NCBI GenBank assembly: GCA_948567375.1
Contig: OX419760.1
Location: forward strand, 41,602,001 to 41,666,000
From: Lunularia cruciata
Taxonomy: Eukaryota > Streptophyta > Marchantiopsida > Lunulariales > Lunulariaceae
Direction: 5' to 3'
DNA: 64,000 bases
How positions within the stretch are numbered: position 1 is the stretch's first letter; the number at the start of each line of letters is the position of its first letter. The notes below the pieces were generated by a model. The model saw only the letters and a list, made by a program, of their open reading frames with translations. It had not been told where the DNA came from and ran no database searches. A program made the position numbers and the translations under genes. This document shows positions 23,707 through 37,600 of the stretch, in pieces.

Positions 23707-26700
23707 AAGAAATTTGGAAAAAGGTGACCGCGTAGAGAACACAAAGGATGGGAAGACCCCATCAAGCTCTACAAGGGAGAGACATTAAAGATAAAATGGG
23801 GCTAGGCCCCAATACTATATGAAAAGTCTGCACTACTGCACCTAAGATATCCGAGCTATGCAAGTCGTATGGTCAATAAACAACTGGAGCATATGAAGAA
23901 GCATCACCTAGTGTGATTGCTCTCCTCTGATTGCATGAGCCACTGCACTCTGTAGAACAATGGACACATGCTGCCTAAAATATGCTACAAAGTATGAGAG
24001 TGAGAGTGGTACCCCTAGCACCTAACATAATAAGCTCTCATGCACTCCTTGAAAAACGTGACGTTGTATCCATCACTCCATATAATTCCAAGGCTAGAGG
24101 GACAAAGAGGTGACCTCGCTGCATACCCCTATACTTGGAGACCTTATGGCCTGCTATTGCACTTGCTGCCCATCCATGGGGATGGGTAATCACTCCCTCC
24201 AAAACTATATCATGCGTAAGATCTGTAACCACGATATCCGCTATTGTCACCTGATCATCTCGGACCAAGTATAAATTTTCCCTGACACATGTTGTATGCA
24301 AAGCATATGAACGCTCCATCCAAGCCAAGTATCCACTCTCTCGTGCCATAGCAAACACTATATCGCCTAATAGCATCATGGGTAGCTATACTCTGTCCTC
24401 CAAAGGACACCGTGCCATTTAAGACCGCTGTTGCATCTAGTGTAGAACCACACTCACAAGTGAGTAATGAAGATGCAAATGGGTAGACCAAACCTAGGCA
24501 AAACCTCATCACCATAAAGAAAGTAGATGGTGCGAGTCAAAACGCCTTAATGCACGGTCAAGCTAGGATGCAAGAGCCTGCACCTTGACCGGAGCAAGAG
24601 CAAAGACATGCTCTAGTAGCCTAAAGAATGGACGAGTCAACTAAGAGAGAATGTAACGTATGCTCACACTATCGCTCCATCAAGGAAGATTGTAAACCTC
24701 TTGTCCAATCTGACAATACTGAAGCAAAAGATGGAAAGTCCTCTTGTACTCGTGGAGAAAGACTATCTCTTGTCTTCCCAGTAACATCTGGAGAGAATAG
24801 GATCCTTCTTCCACCTCTGCCATATAAGTCTCCAAAAGTGGCCTATCAACAACCACAAAACGAGAGGAAAGTAGAGGTGCTGAGAGAGCACAACTACCCA
24901 AAAATGCTATAGGTGCCATCTCCTCCATAAATAGCAAGCCAAACTCTCCACATGAGATTGGAAAAACCGTCTGTCTACGTGCCAAATCCACTGTCATACA
25001 CTCAAAAGTCCCTAGTCCAATAATATCACCAAAGACTCCCATAATCCTCCTATCAAAGGCTCTCAAACATGATAGGAAGGACGAGGAGTGGAGAATTATG
25101 CATATGAGGTACGTCAGTCAAAAATTGATACTCAAGGAGAGTATACCAAATTCCATCTACAGATCTCCTAGTAACAAAAGGTCATCCACATGGAGAACAT
25201 CCTCAGTAAGAGCAACGTCTAAGAAGCGTGTGACAAAATCCTCAGATCCTACCGACACTCCAAGAACACGTAGTCCATTTGTAGATGTGATACAACCCTC
25301 TAGAAGCTCAAGGTGGGGAGGGATACCTAAAGAGGACCATGCCTTGCACTTTGACACCTTGACTCTCAAGCCAACTAGATGTAGCTCGGTAGTCAAGTGA
25401 TCAAAGGCTTGCCTAATCTGATCCATAGGGCCCATGATGTGTGTATCATTTGGCAAGGAGTGAAATACACAACCTGTCATGGCTAAAGTAGTAGATAGGA
25501 GAGCTCTCAAGTGAGCCATGGAAAATAAGGGTCCCACTAAGGATCTCTCTAACGTGTACCTACAAAAGACTCCAAGACGGTGACTCCTTCTTGTGAACAA
25601 CCGTGTTGGTAGTGAAAGGAAGCAAGAGAGCCATAAAAGGACCACACAAAAGGAATAAAACTTGCCAAGGATCCATAGCCTCCCTAAGCTCTTTAAAGAT
25701 GGATGCACGGGAGATGCTATTAAAAGTGTTCTCAACATCCACATGTAGGACGACCCACACAGGATGGATATTTGGGAGTGCTCTAATGCTTAGAGATATA
25801 GCTTCACATCCTCCAAGTGTAGCTACTCCAAATTGATGTGGACTGAGGTGCTATCAAAAGTGAGAACGGTGCTGAAGGACAATGATAGGACTGACCAAAT
25901 GCAAAAAGATCTCTCCAATAGCAATTGGTCTTATGCTCCCCCGTGTCCTTCTCCATCACGAGAAGTTGACTAACACCTAACACCCGACTAATAGACATAG
26001 GAATGTCTCCTCTCGCTATTGCTATAGCCATCTAAAACAACTTGATAAAACCACTAGAAGGATCATCTGCCTAAAAGCAATCTCTAAGGTGCTCATAAAC
26101 CATCCTTCACAAGCCTCTTGAGGACAGGCGAGGGGCATTGCATAGTGCTTGTGCAAATAACGACCTATCAAGACATAAGAGTTGTTCCGGCTGAAAATCT
26201 AAGACCTCTAGTGGTAGTCTCTCTAGTGCCATAGGATGTAGTGAGCGTAAGGAAGAGATAGTCTCATCAATAGGACTAGCCATAGACAAAGGGTGTAACG
26301 CTTGTGCTACTCTACTAAACTCCCCCGCCTGACCCAATGTCCTACACCAATGTAATCCTATGGACTCTTTGGTATCCTGAGGTGAAACCTGTCTCTTAAA
26401 GCATGTAGCCCTAACAGACTCCTCTTGTAAGGCCACCCAATCCCCCGCTTGAAATTGACAAAATCTAGTAACCATCTCTCTATGCCCCGCACGTCCCTCT
26501 CTAGCATAGCAAAGACACCATTGAGGGAGTAAGAGGAATAGGAACCATGCTAACTTGTCCAATGGATCACGTGCAAAATGACCAAGTGGTAGGCAACAAG
26601 CCTATCTAGCCTCATCATGGAGTGTGTAGGGTAGCCTATGGAATAGACGTGGATATGGAAAATTAGTCTCAATAACCCCAAATGCAACCCGCCTAAGAAG

Positions 26701-27665
26701 CCCACCACTCCCATGACTTGATTGGTATCCCTAGAACGGTCAACAAAGGGATAGAAGAAGCCTGCATAATCCCGAGTGTCACTGTTGTTGATGTGGTCGC
26801 TCGCCTCATGTGGACATCCTAAGTGGTCCAATCATAATCCTTGTGCATCCTTCCCACATGGGTCTTTACCTTTTGTGAGGTAAAACGTCAATGACACACC
26901 GAGCATGGTGTATCCCAAGCCGCTCTAGGCGGCCCCACATGGAGAGGTGTGGCTATGGCTAACACAAGAATAACGATAGTAACACATGATGCGCTTCTCC
27001 ATATCTCCCCATACCTACAAAACCACAACCCTCACATCCCAACTCACATAAAAAAAATACAATATCTCCAAACCTTAAAATTTATAAATTTTAATAACTT
27101 TTAAAATTTTATTTTCAAAATTTTCAAATTAAAATCGTATAGAATTTAATCATGAAAACAAAGAGATTAAAAATGAAAATTTCCAACCCATCACTCTCAA
27201 TGTGTACAGATCACTCTAAACCTTAACAAACCTAAAAATCCTTATAACTTTCTACTCAATTCTCCATAGTCTTCAATCTAGATACCAATGAAACCGAAAT
27301 TGAAAAAAAAAAACATTGACTATTGACTCAAATGCTAGTCTTCAATCTAGATACCAATGAAACCGAAATTGAAAAAAAAAAAACATTGACTATTGACTCA
27401 AATGCTAGTCTTCAATCTAGATACCAATGAAACCGAAATTGAAAAAAAAAAAACATTGACTATTGACTCAAATGCTAGTCTTCAATCTAGATACCCATGA
27501 AACCGAAATTGAAAAAAAAAAAACATTGACTATTGACTCAAATGCTATGTGCTAGAGCGCCATCATAACATATGGATCTTTCCTCTCCCTCTCCCGTCTC
27601 CACACTCTCCCGAAGCCTCCCGATCCTCATCTCCCCTCAATAGCTATCCCGAAGAAATAAGGAAA
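23707..27665 (-). mobile_element. RLE-type non-LTR retrotransposon copy C, near full length, decayed
   Basis: Minus-strand copy, running from its leader at about 27,651 to its 3' end at about 23,721. The 3' tail (reverse of GGTGACCGCGTAGA...GGATGGGAAGACCCCATCAAG) and the hairpin GGGGCCTAGCCCC at about 23,800 are well kept. The RLE, CCHC and RT regions follow upstream, broken by stops and frameshifts. Flanks AAGAAATTTGGAAA (23,707-23,720) and AAGAAATAAGGAAA (27,652-27,665) agree at 12 of 14 positions and are a probable diverged target duplication. Its leader holds a four-fold 70-bp repeat. Confidence 0.88.
27268..27547 (-). repeat. Four tandem 69-70 bp repeats in the 5' leader of copy C
   Basis: Four almost identical units start at 27,268, 27,337, 27,407 and 27,477 (AGTCTTCAATCTAGATACC...). 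Each contains an A12 run (T12 in element orientation). The unit corresponds to one segment of the copy D leader (about 54,673-54,740), so it arose by expansion inside the element. Confidence 0.92.
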
Positions 27666-30600
27666 GGAGTACAAGGCGCGAACAAGAGCGAAACGGATAA
27701 GCTGAAGGCACAACAGTCCCAAGCGGCCAAGAAAGATATAAAAAACAGGGTTCGAAGGCACACTAAGGGCAAAAGTGCCCCCTAAGAACAGGGCCTAACA
27801 GTCTCAAACGTTTAAGAAAGATATAACCGTGCTCGAAGGCATACTAGAGGAAAAAGCGCACTAAGAACAAGTACCGAAAGAAGCTAAGAAGAGGTAGCCA
27901 AACAGAAAAGTATTCCATGACACCAATTTATATTAAAGTCGTTAGTCCTTTTATGTTTTGCTGCATGGTTACTTTTGTCGCAAAATTAAAACTCAAACAA
28001 ACGTCAAGCTTGTGCGGTTTTCGCTACAAAGAAGGAGTGGAACACTGTCGACGAATACAGTTAAGCAGCGGTGAATGTGTCATAAGCAGCGTCGAAATCA
28101 CAGTGAAATTCAGCTTCGTTTTTTAACATGTCCATGTGAGTGATGCCTTTAATACCTGCACCATTGCTCTACTTAAACCTATTATGCAGCTATTCGTTCA
28201 TTGAATTTTCGTAAAAAGTTGATTACGGTTAGGCCATCTTGGGAATAAAAGCTGGAGTGACACATTCGGACATCCACCAATATTTGACAGCGACTTGATT
28301 GAAATAAAGTGGTCATATTCTATTAGTATTTATATTCCCTCCAGAGAAAGTTGACGAAAGTCCATGTACATTGCGCTGGGGTTTGGATTGAGTATACTAA
28401 CAGTTCTACATTGCAGTAATCAACGGCTGGTACTGTATCTAGTGAAGCATAGAAGTAAGAGAGTCGAGAGTTGGTTCTTACAACAAGAATTCGGTTCAAT
28501 CGCGAGACAGTGCTAAGCTCATGGATTCGACATGTTAATGCTTACGATATATATATTCGAGCATGAAAGAAAGTAGAACAAGATAAGTATGCTGAAGATG
28601 ACGATTGCTTCGCCCTACACCATAAAGCTTTAAATCGTGATAGTTCCTCTCTACCAAAACTTTTAACAAAAGATCTGAACCTCTTTGGTGTTGTCCACTA
28701 GAGAAGAGTTTCATAACAAATTCGCATGTGGATAGACTCTTTGTGAAATTCAAAGGAGAACTTTGTAGAGAATCGGTCCTGCGAAAGAGGAATATCAACT
28801 GTACAAGGCCTTTGTAAGAGAAACTTGACCAAAAGCCCGGACCCCAAATCCATTAATGTAATACAGGTGAAGAACAAACAAGAAAAAGAACACAAAACAG
28901 AATCATCAACTCCATGATAGGATTCTCAAGGACGTGACAAGTAAAGAGAAAATATATACTTCACTCCCGAACATCTCCGCGAAGTAGGACATATTCTTCT
29001 TAAATGATATTGGTTTGTCGTCGCGTGCAGCATTAACATGCGGCAGTTGCTATAAACATGAGGAAATCATGCAGGCTCGACTTTTACAAACCTACTTTTC
29101 TTGCCATGCAGCATAAACAAACAGCGGTTGCTGCTGGGAATGAGGTAATAAAACAACAAACCCTTAAACTTTGACTTTCAATCTTGCATGTCGACCTCGA
29201 GTCGAGATCCTTGATAACACCAATCTATATTGAACAGAACTCTTTGTACCAAGATCTGATGTATTTTTATAGAGACTTCGCCGTGAGTTTATCATTATAC
29301 GTTAAATTTACAAGCTCTGCATCAAACATGGAATTTCAACATTACATGAAAAGTTGCTCTCATCTATCGGTCTGATATTTTGCTTGATGTGATGGCAGAT
29401 CATCTGGTCACTACCAAGTACCACAAATCTTGCACATGTTCGGTTTGTGTTCGGATTTTAAGACTGGGTGGTTCCATTCTACATTTCAAAAGACTTTGGT
29501 TTGATTCATCATGTTTGTTTCTACACGAGTTTCAGTTTGATATCAATACGGTTTCGAGAAGATCAATATATCTCTTATAGATATCGGGTCATCACCCATT
29601 TATGGCTCGGTTCTAAGCTAAACGACCGAGGGGTCCCCTACCATACGTCCTCCTAAACCCTAAACCCTAAACCCTCGAGGAAATTTCTCGAGGAAATGAG
29701 AAATAGACCCACTATAAAAGTGAAGTACGCTTTCAAAAGTATGCAAGGCGCTAAAGCTTCATGCATCCCCTGGGGACTGAACGGTTCTGGCTCGTCGTTG
29801 TGTGAAAGATCATTGCTACGACTGATGGGGGTGAAGAAGATAAGGGTTCGTGTAAAGCAAAGGGGCAATCATGAACTGGAAGTTTGACCATCCAAACTTC
29901 ATACCAATGATTCTACATGGCTGGCTGGCTGGCTGGATATCGAAGTCATGATCGTTGGTTACTTAATGTTGTTCCAATTTTGTCGTCTTCGAGTTCGGAT
30001 TCGGTACATTAAGTCATGGTGACAGAACTTTCACGAACTCGGCCTCGTGAATTTGGCATTGAATCGGCCATTAACTTTTGCTGCTCAGCTTCTTCAAGTT
30101 CATCATACCTTTTTATCTATGGATACCTGGCTTTGCTTGTTTTCTTCGTATCAAGGGGCAACACTACTTTTTAGCACCTTTAGTAAATCATTGGGTACCA
30201 TCCTCCAACACGGGGAGAAAGAAGACAGAGAAAACTTTTCACGGCTCCCTCTTATACACTAAACCAGGCAGTAGTATGGTAGAGACCACTAGCTTCTCTA
30301 ATTAGCGATCGATTAAGAGCTTACGTTTCTGTATGAACCGGAGATGGTTGTTACAACTAAACGTAATTTGTGCGAGTAACGCATAATGAGATGAGTCAAA
30401 ACTTTAGATATTATTTGGAGAATGAAGATAGGTCTTCACAATTTGAACGTATATGAATATAAGATCAAGCAGGTTTCCTCATGAGGTATATATATAAAAA
30501 ATACAAATAAATAAATAAATACTGTATTGGGAGCTGGGCTCGAGGTTAGAGATCTGAATTTGGTTTTGATTTGGTACTTTCGAAAACAACATTCACTTTT

Positions 30601-31600
30601 TGGGTTGTTTTTGATGGGAAATCATTATATTCGTAGATTCTTTACCATCACCTCAAAGTTTCTAACCATAATTTGGCCTGCTATGTGAGAAGTCTCACGA
30701 CAAATCTATTACGGGAGAATCTTCAAATCATCGATATCATGGGATCTGGCTTTGGTGCAAAGGACGAAGGAGGTTTGGCGCAACTTTGACCAACAGTACA
30801 GTAATCCACATTCAAATGCGTGAATGATTTAGAATGACTCCGCATTTGAATCTGATTATTAACACGATTGCAGTAATAAACTCCGATTTTGAATCTCGAA
30901 GTTTAACTCAAGTTAAAATAGCTTAGTTAATCAGTAGACAAATTCGATTTCAAGAATGACTTAGAAATGCCCTACTTAGCGGGCTGGCACTCAACTTGTC
31001 TTTTCTTTGAGCCATGGATAACTAGAAAACATTCAACGACGAAGACAATACTCAAAATACACAATACATGGAATCTAGTAATCTACAAATTACTAACCTG
31101 CATTGTCTCCACTGAACTACAAAATCCCAATCCATCTACTTTCTCATTTGACCCCACGAGAGGTTTTCTATGCACTTGATGGGTAGTTTTAACTTCAGAC
31201 TCTCTACACTCGATAGAAATTGAGATGAGCTGCATCAAGACATACTAGGGCAGATACAGACTGGTAAGAAGTCTTGATGTCAAAAACTAATACATGATGC
31301 AAAAGTATATCTTCGAGTATTTAATTTCTTCCTAGATCTATGGTATTTATGGTTATCATCAGTTTCATCTCTAAAAGTACAGTAAAAGTCAAGATGCATA
31401 ATCCAAACCTTCTCTTCTACTCTAATTCCTTCCTCGATATAAGCCTTTTTCGGTAATGTTTTGAAGTTTATGCTATGTTGTTGAATTGCAATCTGAAATG
31501 AAAAAATGGAATGGTGTAAATGACCTTCCCTTCCTTTGATGTCCATTTTACGTTTTCTTCAGTGTCATTTCAACCGCTCTGTCTCCATGTCTTCCTCCAC
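27666..31600. other. Intergenic sequence with minor repeats
   Basis: No gene is recognised. A diverged two-unit tandem repeat of about 85 bp spans about 27,705-27,875 (CAGTCCCAAGCGGCCAAGAA versus CAGTCTCAAACGTTTAAGAA). A plant telomere-type run of about 3.5 CCCTAAA units is at 29,652-29,674, followed by the near-palindrome CCTCGAGGAAATTTCTCGAGG. A short AAAT microsatellite is near 30,500-30,522. Confidence 0.5.
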
Positions 31601-32493
31601 ACTACGAGGTTCTACTAACTGCGTTGAAAGGTGAACTGAGTAGGTTAGCACTACCGAGCACACGTACCCTGACTAAATTGAGTAAACGTTGTACTGTAGT
31701 GGCACCAGTCGGACTCACCGGCGGAGGACACAGAAGAAAAAGGAGGTCTAGACTCTCCCGCACCTAAGAAAGAGGGAACGAGGGGAAGAAGGAGCTCCCG
31801 TCTGTCAGTCGGACCTTCTCTTCTCCTCTCCTCTCCTGTAGAATTTTGATTGCGCTCTGCGTTGCCTGGGAATGCAGTGAGTGCTCTACGACTGGCTGGT
31901 GGTGCCGCTGCTGCGTCCATTGTTTGCCGCTGGAACGGCTCGTTTGCATCGACTATCTATGAGTGAGTGCGTTTGGAAAGGTCGTTGCTCTGCAAAGGAG
32001 GCCAGAGACGGACAGGCACGCATGCAGGCAGAGACCCAGCCAGATACAGGAGCCTGGAATTGATTGAGCCAGGGAGGTCGCGAGGAGGAAGAGAATTCAA
32101 GTGCCTTCTGCTGCTTGCTACTTGCCGACTGGCTGGTGTCGCAGACAAGGGATTGAGAAAGATTGTGCGGAATTCAATTGGCGCCTATTACAGTGCCTAG
32201 GGGTTTTGGTGCACGAGTTGTTGCTTTGGTGCTGTGGATTTTGGAGTCTGGAGAAGTTTTTCTTGGGTTGAACGGCTTGAGAGGAGGTTTGATAATTGAT
32301 TGTTGTTCTGGTTGCTGATAGATCCGCAATTCAGGGGGTTGGTGATGTAGAGCTGGATGAGGCTGAGACAGCGCGCAATTTTGGTCTGACAGGAGGATTC
32401 TGGAGGTCTTCTGAAGCTTTGGATTGAGTAAATTGGGAATAGCGCGGAATATCGTGGCCGGCTGGTTTAAAAATCGAGAAAGGTTGAAGCGAA
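31601..32493 (+). other. Upstream region and probable 5' UTR of the quinone reductase gene
   Basis: GC-richer sequence with CT-rich tracts (TTCTCTTCTCCTCTCCTCTCC at about 31,820) leading to the ATG at 32,494. It has no coding frame of known type. Promoter and start site are not determined. Confidence 0.4.
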
Positions 32494-34629
32494 ATGGGGA
32501 AGGGGGGAGGATGTGTTCCTGGGAAAATGCTGGTGACGAAGAAGAAGAGGGAAGTTGATCCCTCTGCTGAGGATGATAATGAGAAGCTCGTGACTGGGGA
32601 AGATGAACAAACTGCTGTTCAGGATGAGGTCATGACAGAGCATGCCGATGCTGCGCCTTCGTCTACCGAGACTCTCACCGCTTCTCCGACATCTACCCCG
32701 GGGAAGCTGAAGATTTTCATAGTGTAAGTAGACAAAATGCTCGTCAGGTTGTAAGTCCATTAAGCGTCCGTGTAAATATGACAGATCTAGCGCTGACCGT
32801 GAACATTTGTTGAACATGCCTTTGGTCGATGGGGAGTTTCATCGTACTAAGCTGTTTACAAGTATCATAGCTCATGGCATTGCAGTAGAAAGGCAAAGTT
32901 TTATCGTCAATCCTTGGTGCTCTCATCTGTCTGTTTGGCGACATTCTTGTACCACGGAAGAAGAGTACGGCAGAATATAATGAACCAAAGAATATGCACT
33001 TCACATGCAAAATGAGCATGCCGACAGCGTGGGCGACAATTCTTTTGGGTATTGGGGTAAAGCTTGAGAATTGTCCACATTTGTGAAGGTCCGTATGTGA
33101 GAAAATCTCAGTCACATATCGTTGACAGCGTTGTTCTGGGCTTCTCCATAGCTTCAGATTTCTTTCTGAGCTTGCCGGTATTTACCTCTGCCACTTAGAA
33201 CAGAAGGATATCACTCGGTCCAGCTGCCTACCTGTGAAGGAGAGAAATAGCAAGGAGAGATCCAGCTGCCTTGAGAATTCAGATTTCTCAAGAGAACAAG
33301 CATGTTTTTAGAGGGTTTTTATAAATGGGCTAGAGAGTGGACCTGCTATTGCTGTAGCGGCATCAATCGACAGCCCGGACAGGAGTTAAGAAATCTTCAC
33401 ATCAGGTCGTCTCCTTGCGTTGATAATATTTTTTATCGAAGACCAAGAAGAAGAAACTCAGGACTCAGTTGTACCTTTACAGAGTAGAACTCGTTGGATA
33501 GTTCTGCAAAACTTAAGATTGGTACAAGGTGTTTACTACTATTTGTATGCTAGCTCGATTGGTATATCCCTTTTCTTTTGTGAGTTCAACGTCACAATTG
33601 CAGGTGTTTTCCATCGACCTGCATGTAGCTGGAAGTTATGGAAACTTTCACCACCAAGATCTTCTGTTGACATCCCTGTTTATGTTAACAGATTCTACTC
33701 CATGTATGGGCATGTGCTGAGCTTGGCGAAGAAGGTCAAGGAAGGTGTGGACAGTGTGGAGGGTGTGGAGGGTCACATATTTCAAGTACCAGAGACACTG
33801 AATACTGATGTCTTGGAGCAGATGAAGGCACCCCCGAAGGACAATAACATTCCTTTTATCACTGCCAGAGAGTTGCCTCAAGCTGATGGCATTCTCTTTG
33901 GATTTCCAACACGGTATGGTGCTATGGCAGCACAAATGAAAGCTTTTTTTGATACAACTGGACAGCTGTGGAGAGAACAGTCGTTGGCAGGGAAGCCTGG
34001 AGGGTTCTTTGTCAGTACCGGTACTCAAGGAGGAGGACAAGAGACCACGGCGTGAGTGTTTCTCTTTCGTCCTGTCTGTTTCTTATGCAATTTATAGCTC
34101 ATCATAAGTTCCGATCGTAGAAGACAAGTCTAGCCGTGAATTCTATGCCTTGTCAACAACCAATCACAACCACCGATAAGAAGAGAACACGCTGATCTGG
34201 CCAGTGTGTTCAAGGTCTTTCCCAACCCAGCGCTGCCTCAGAGTGGAATTTGTGCTGGGGATTCCAAGCTGACGAATTACATGATTGTTGGAACTTCAAT
34301 CAACATTGCGAAGATGTGTCGAAGGATTCCTCTTCATGAAGGATTTGCATTTTCTTTTGGCTGATCGATCGCACTTTGTTTCTGTGCTCGGCAGATGGAC
34401 TGCCGTCACGCAACTGACTCATCACGGTATGCTCTTTGTCCCAATCGGATATACTTTTGGAGCGGGCATGTTCAAATTGGAGGAGATCAGAGGTGGATCG
34501 CCCTATGGTGCCGGAACATTTGCAGGAGATGGGACACGAGTTCCAAGCGAGACCGAGCTCGCTCTCGCGGAGCACCAGGGCAAATACACCGCAGGAATTG
34601 TGAAAAGGTTAACAGGAGTTGCGTCATAA
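32494..34629 (+). CDS. NAD(P)H:quinone oxidoreductase, FQR1/WrbA family, 3 exons
   Basis: Flavodoxin-like FMN enzyme that reduces quinones by two electrons, avoiding semiquinones; plant members are soluble or membrane-associated. Exons 32494-32723, 33692-34051 and 34395-34629, GT-AG introns with matching phases, give 274 residues. The flavodoxin fold starts at about residue 72 (KIFIV, with FYSMYGHV across the first splice). FMN-binding motifs are [16 protein letters not shown] and [14 protein letters not shown]. The end [15 protein letters not shown], then [16 protein letters not shown] and [14 protein letters not shown], is typical of FQR1. Usual family length is about 200 residues; the extra about 70 N-terminal residues are low-complexity, rich in Glu, Asp, Ser and Thr, and may be a linker or localisation segment. 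Intron 1 is long (968 bp). Confidence 0.93.
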
Positions 34630-37600
34630 AATATTCATCGATTTGAATTCAAACGATTCTTGGTACCTACCGATTGCAGACACCGGCAGTGACTTTGCTG
34701 GTGCTGCAGTGCAGTGGTAGCTAGTCATAGGAAGTGTGTAGAGAGTAGATGTGTATACTGAGCACATAATTGTGTGTTGTAGTAGCCAGAGGTGTACGGT
34801 TCTGGAAACAAAAGAAAACCAGCGATGAGCGATTGGGGTTTGCCCTTTACCCATAGATAGACTCATTCTATTTCTGTATATCCAACTTTATTCCTGCATG
34901 TGTACAAAAGCTAAGAAATAAATTCTTTTTGGACCCGATCAGCTTTAATGTCTTTCCGTCTAGCAGACTTGAAACTCATACCCAGTAGGAAGTTGTACAG
35001 GTGAGTTGGAGGTTCTGCTTCAGCAGCCAGCTGCTATTCCTTGTCTCTTCTACGGAGCCGATTCTTGGCATATGGAAAGGACCTACTTTCTTTATTCTTT
35101 GAATAAAGAACCATCATCTAACTGCGAACGAGGCATTCTTGATTTACTCCAGTTACGATTACCTGGGAATTCAATCACCACTTCAATCTTTGTGTATGGA
35201 GGTGAAAAGTAGCCTAAGGATATGTTGGAGAAAATCACTTGCATTGGTTCGACCACATTAGTTCGACCTGATGTCGTCTTAGCTCTTTGGACATGCCACG
35301 AACGCCTCGCGACCTCGACTATACTATGTCCCTGACCAAGACTTTGTTGTAAGACGCAGTAATATTAGTATCAAATTCTCATGACAATATGACATCTGTA
35401 ATCTTTAGTTGCCAGCCACGAATTGCTTACATAGTCCGATGTGACAACCAAGAACCCTAGAACGAATATCGGAGCAAGCCTTGAAAAAATGTTGGCGTTG
35501 AGATAGCACCCTAAATAGCGACTCCCAAACTAGAGGAGAAATACAGACAGATTTAACATGTGCGAACACAAAACCTACTGCAGACTTCAACCAAATCCAC
35601 TTGTCTTCGTACATCTGGCTACTTTATGAAAACATCCACTCCTGTGCAAAGCAAACCACACCAACAGTGCTTTGCAGTGTTGTTAATGACCGAAGTCAAA
35701 CACTGAACACAGCAGTACCTTGCATGTCCAAGACTCGAAACTGGTTGGACGCAGCACCAGAGACTTCTTTCGTGGTCAACTGCCCTAATTTTAAACTGGC
35801 CCACAGTCGCTCATCCCAGAGCTCCAAAGGACTCTGACAAGGTATGACAAGCGAAATTTGACATAGAATGTTTAGCTCAGGGTCTTAAGTTGGGAGAAAT
35901 TAGAGCGTTTCAAGAGTGAGTGTGCTAAATAACTGTTTATTGTACTTAACTGGGCTAAAAGGTTTCTCGAAAAAGTTTTGTCCTACAGCCTGGAGGGCGA
36001 AAATCAGATGCGTTGTTCAAGGCAGCAACTATTTTCTTAGGACTTGGGCAAGCCATGTGTAACCATGGCTTTCTTGGTTACATAAGAAGAATAATACTAC
36101 TTCCATGTGTCCAGAGTATTAAAATTATCATAGTACTTGGGATCCCCATCTGGGCTTGCATGATAAGACGCTCCATTTACCAGTCTGCCTCGAGTTTCCT
36201 CACGGAATAAGATGCTGTGAGACGTCATGATTGAGAATCTTTTGACAGATGGGAGTTCCAGAACTGTCGCTTCTCAGATGCTGTTACTGCAGAGGTGCAA
36301 GTAGTTGGCAAGTTCCATGTAACAGAAATCTTCTCTCACTTCTCCTGTAATCAGAACTCCAGTCCAAAACACATGATGCTAATTTCTGTCTACCCGTCAA
36401 CCAAATAGCTGCCGGTTGTGATGTCCTATTCCACATCAATTTAAATGGCCAGTAAAGTAAAGATCGTGGTCCGTATAGAAGCTCCTTGGTACTACTACTG
36501 TACGTTTATGTACGGAGTGTCCTCCAATTTCGCTTCGACAACACAGTTGAACCCACTCCCCAGTTTGGATGTCTGGTACAGCAAAGTGAGAGAGAGAGTG
36601 GGAGTTTTAAGAAGGAGTTACTTCTTGTTGATGTGGTACTTACTAGGACCACTTTCTCGCCACCTTCATCGTCCCAGTTGGTTGGCTTAGGGATCCATTT
36701 TGAGGGCTTTTGCTTCACCTCCATCAAGAGTCTATCTCCACCTCTAGGTGGGTGCTGTGTAATCTGACCGGAGGTTCATTGTTTCCACAGTAGTACAGCA
36801 GTTCCGCAGCCGCAGTATCTTCCACACGGCAAATCAATTAGCTCCTCTCATCATGCAGTAGTTCACATGGGAGGCTGTCCAATCAAGATTTTAATGCCAT
36901 ATACACTGAAATGGAATGATTCCTGTGCAGAAGGTGGGTGCATTTCAGCTTCGGCAAAGCCGCCATGTCCCTTTTGAGCTCCGAAGCTCTTGTCATCGGT
37001 CAAGATTTATGACACTTGGCCCCAGGAAAAGATGAAACAATATCACAAAGGAAGAAAAGCTGCAGAAAAGGCAAGGTACAATTTCCGGCCTGAATACAAC
37101 AACAATAAAACTCTCCAGAAAACTCCAGATTTGCACGATTTTAGAGGGTTCTGAGAAGAAGAAAGCTAAGTTGGAGGAGGAAATTGTGCCCTTGTGATCT
37201 CGAGGTTCGTATTATGAGGAGAAGAAGAAACAACAGAAGAAATGGACACAGTGGTGCTCGCAGCAGGAGGATCAGCAGGAGAGGGCTGCTGGTCCAGGAA
37301 GAAAAGAGAGCTAAGGATAAGACAAGCCAGGGGCAGCATGAGAAGGAAAGAATGATCATAAGGTAAGTGCACGAGACCCAACTCATGCAGGAACAGAAAC
37401 ATATTGACCACAAAGAGAAAGCCGCACAAATTCTCGATAGATCCGCAGCTGCTTTTCTCTCCACCGACTAGACTCAGAGGACACCATAACACCTTCCAAT
37501 TCCAAAATCTTTTGTGAGGTGAAAACATAGTCGATTTTGCATGTTTCTCCATTGCTCCCCCCATCCTCTCCATGGACTGGAACTAATCTTCTGACCATGA

